Shown here piece by piece: positions 6,071 through 6,151 of a DNA stretch of 6,151 bases (position 1 is its first letter; every line of letters begins with the position of its first letter). Source of the stretch: CAZPXF01 sp964590945 (GTDB lineage Bacteria > Bacillota > Clostridia > Lachnospirales > Lachnospiraceae). The stretch spans positions 1-6,151 of the forward strand of contig CAZPXF010000104.1 of assembly GCA_964590945.1 (NCBI GenBank), in the 5' to 3' direction. The notes beneath the pieces were generated by a model. It worked only from the letters and a program-made list of their open reading frames with translations. It was not told where the DNA came from and did not search any database. The translations under genes were made by a program, and so were the position numbers.

Positions 6071-6105
6071 AAAAAAGAGTCCTCGGGGAAATCCCGGGAA
6101 CTCTT
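6071..6105 (-). terminator. Strong rho-independent terminator for the off-window minus-strand gene (possibly bidirectional)
   Basis: AAGAGT (6075-6080) pairs with ACTCTT (6100-6105), and after one C-A mismatch CTCGGG pairs with CCCGGG (one G-U pair), leaving a loop of about five bases. On the minus strand the stem is followed by six T (6076-6071), the classical form. On the plus strand the tail is only TTATTT, so it may weakly stop the regulator transcript too. It lies 22 bases after the stop codon at 6128-6130. Confidence 0.75.
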
Positions 6106-6127
6106 ATTTCAAGTCATATTTGGAAAA

Positions 6128-6151
6128 CTACTCAACTGTGATGATTTCTTT
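6128..6151 (-). CDS. C-terminal end of an off-window gene (partial)
   Basis: On the minus strand the window edge reads seven codons, KEIITVE, followed by TAG at 6128-6130. The strong terminator 22 bases further on in the same direction supports a real gene ending here. Too little protein is visible to assign a family. It is convergent with the XRE regulator gene. Confidence 0.4.
   Translation of the reverse strand, partial: KEIITVE

Noticed and set aside
1..6151. Search for CRISPR arrays, tRNA/rRNA genes, insertion-sequence ends and complete transposase or phage genes.
   Set aside because: No regularly spaced repeats, cloverleaf-like segments, terminal inverted repeats with target duplications, or recombinase motifs were seen.

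Overview
The window carries a compact polysaccharide-assembly operon on the minus strand. A small regulator gene lies divergently at its head, and short ends of neighbouring loci lie at both edges. Moderate base composition, strong GGAGG-type ribosome binding sites, near-consensus sigma-A promoter boxes and the closest remembered protein families all suggest a Clostridia-type Firmicute, probably a gut Lachnospiraceae. This is a judgement from protein style, not from a search.

Layout from left to right. Positions 1-230 hold no confident complete gene. They contain a probable 26-codon C-terminal remnant of an AAA-ATPase/PD-(D/E)XK-type protein (138-215, minus). The operon itself is read right to left: CpsB-type PHP tyrosine phosphatase (5549-4821), Wzz/CpsC-type chain-length and kinase-adaptor protein (4791-4042), CpsD-type tyrosine kinase with a C-terminal tyrosine cluster (4025-3345), LytR-CpsA-Psr (LCP) glycopolymer ligase (3320-2313), and a large membrane-bound CapD/PglF/WbpM-type UDP-GlcNAc 4,6-dehydratase (2285-231). 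Gaps of 16-29 bp and a shared direction argue for one transcript. A hairpin followed by a U-tract overlaps the last stop codon, so the operon appears to end there.

The 205-bp divergent region (5550-5754) is the most interesting part. It has a perfect TTGACA-N18-TATAAT promoter for the operon, flanked by two direct copies of a 19-bp element (17 of 19 identical), one just upstream of the -35 box and one abutting the -10 box over the predicted transcription start. On the other side an 81-residue XRE/Cro-type regulator (5755-6000, plus) is transcribed away. Inference: the regulator binds the repeats and controls the operon and perhaps itself.

At the right edge a strong hairpin (6075-6105) with a U-tract on the minus strand follows the last seven codons of an off-window minus-strand gene.

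How the genes fit together: CpsC anchors and activates CpsD, CpsD autophosphorylates on its tyrosine tail, and CpsB reverses this. The three set polymer length and output. The dehydratase makes a UDP-4-keto-6-deoxy-HexNAc sugar precursor, and the LCP enzyme attaches finished polymer to the cell wall. No glycosyltransferase, initiating sugar-phosphate transferase, flippase or polymerase is present here, so those functions must be encoded elsewhere or this is an orphan regulatory and attachment module. All five families are well known. No wholly new system was found; the novel candidates are the repeat/regulator arrangement and the reduced gene set.
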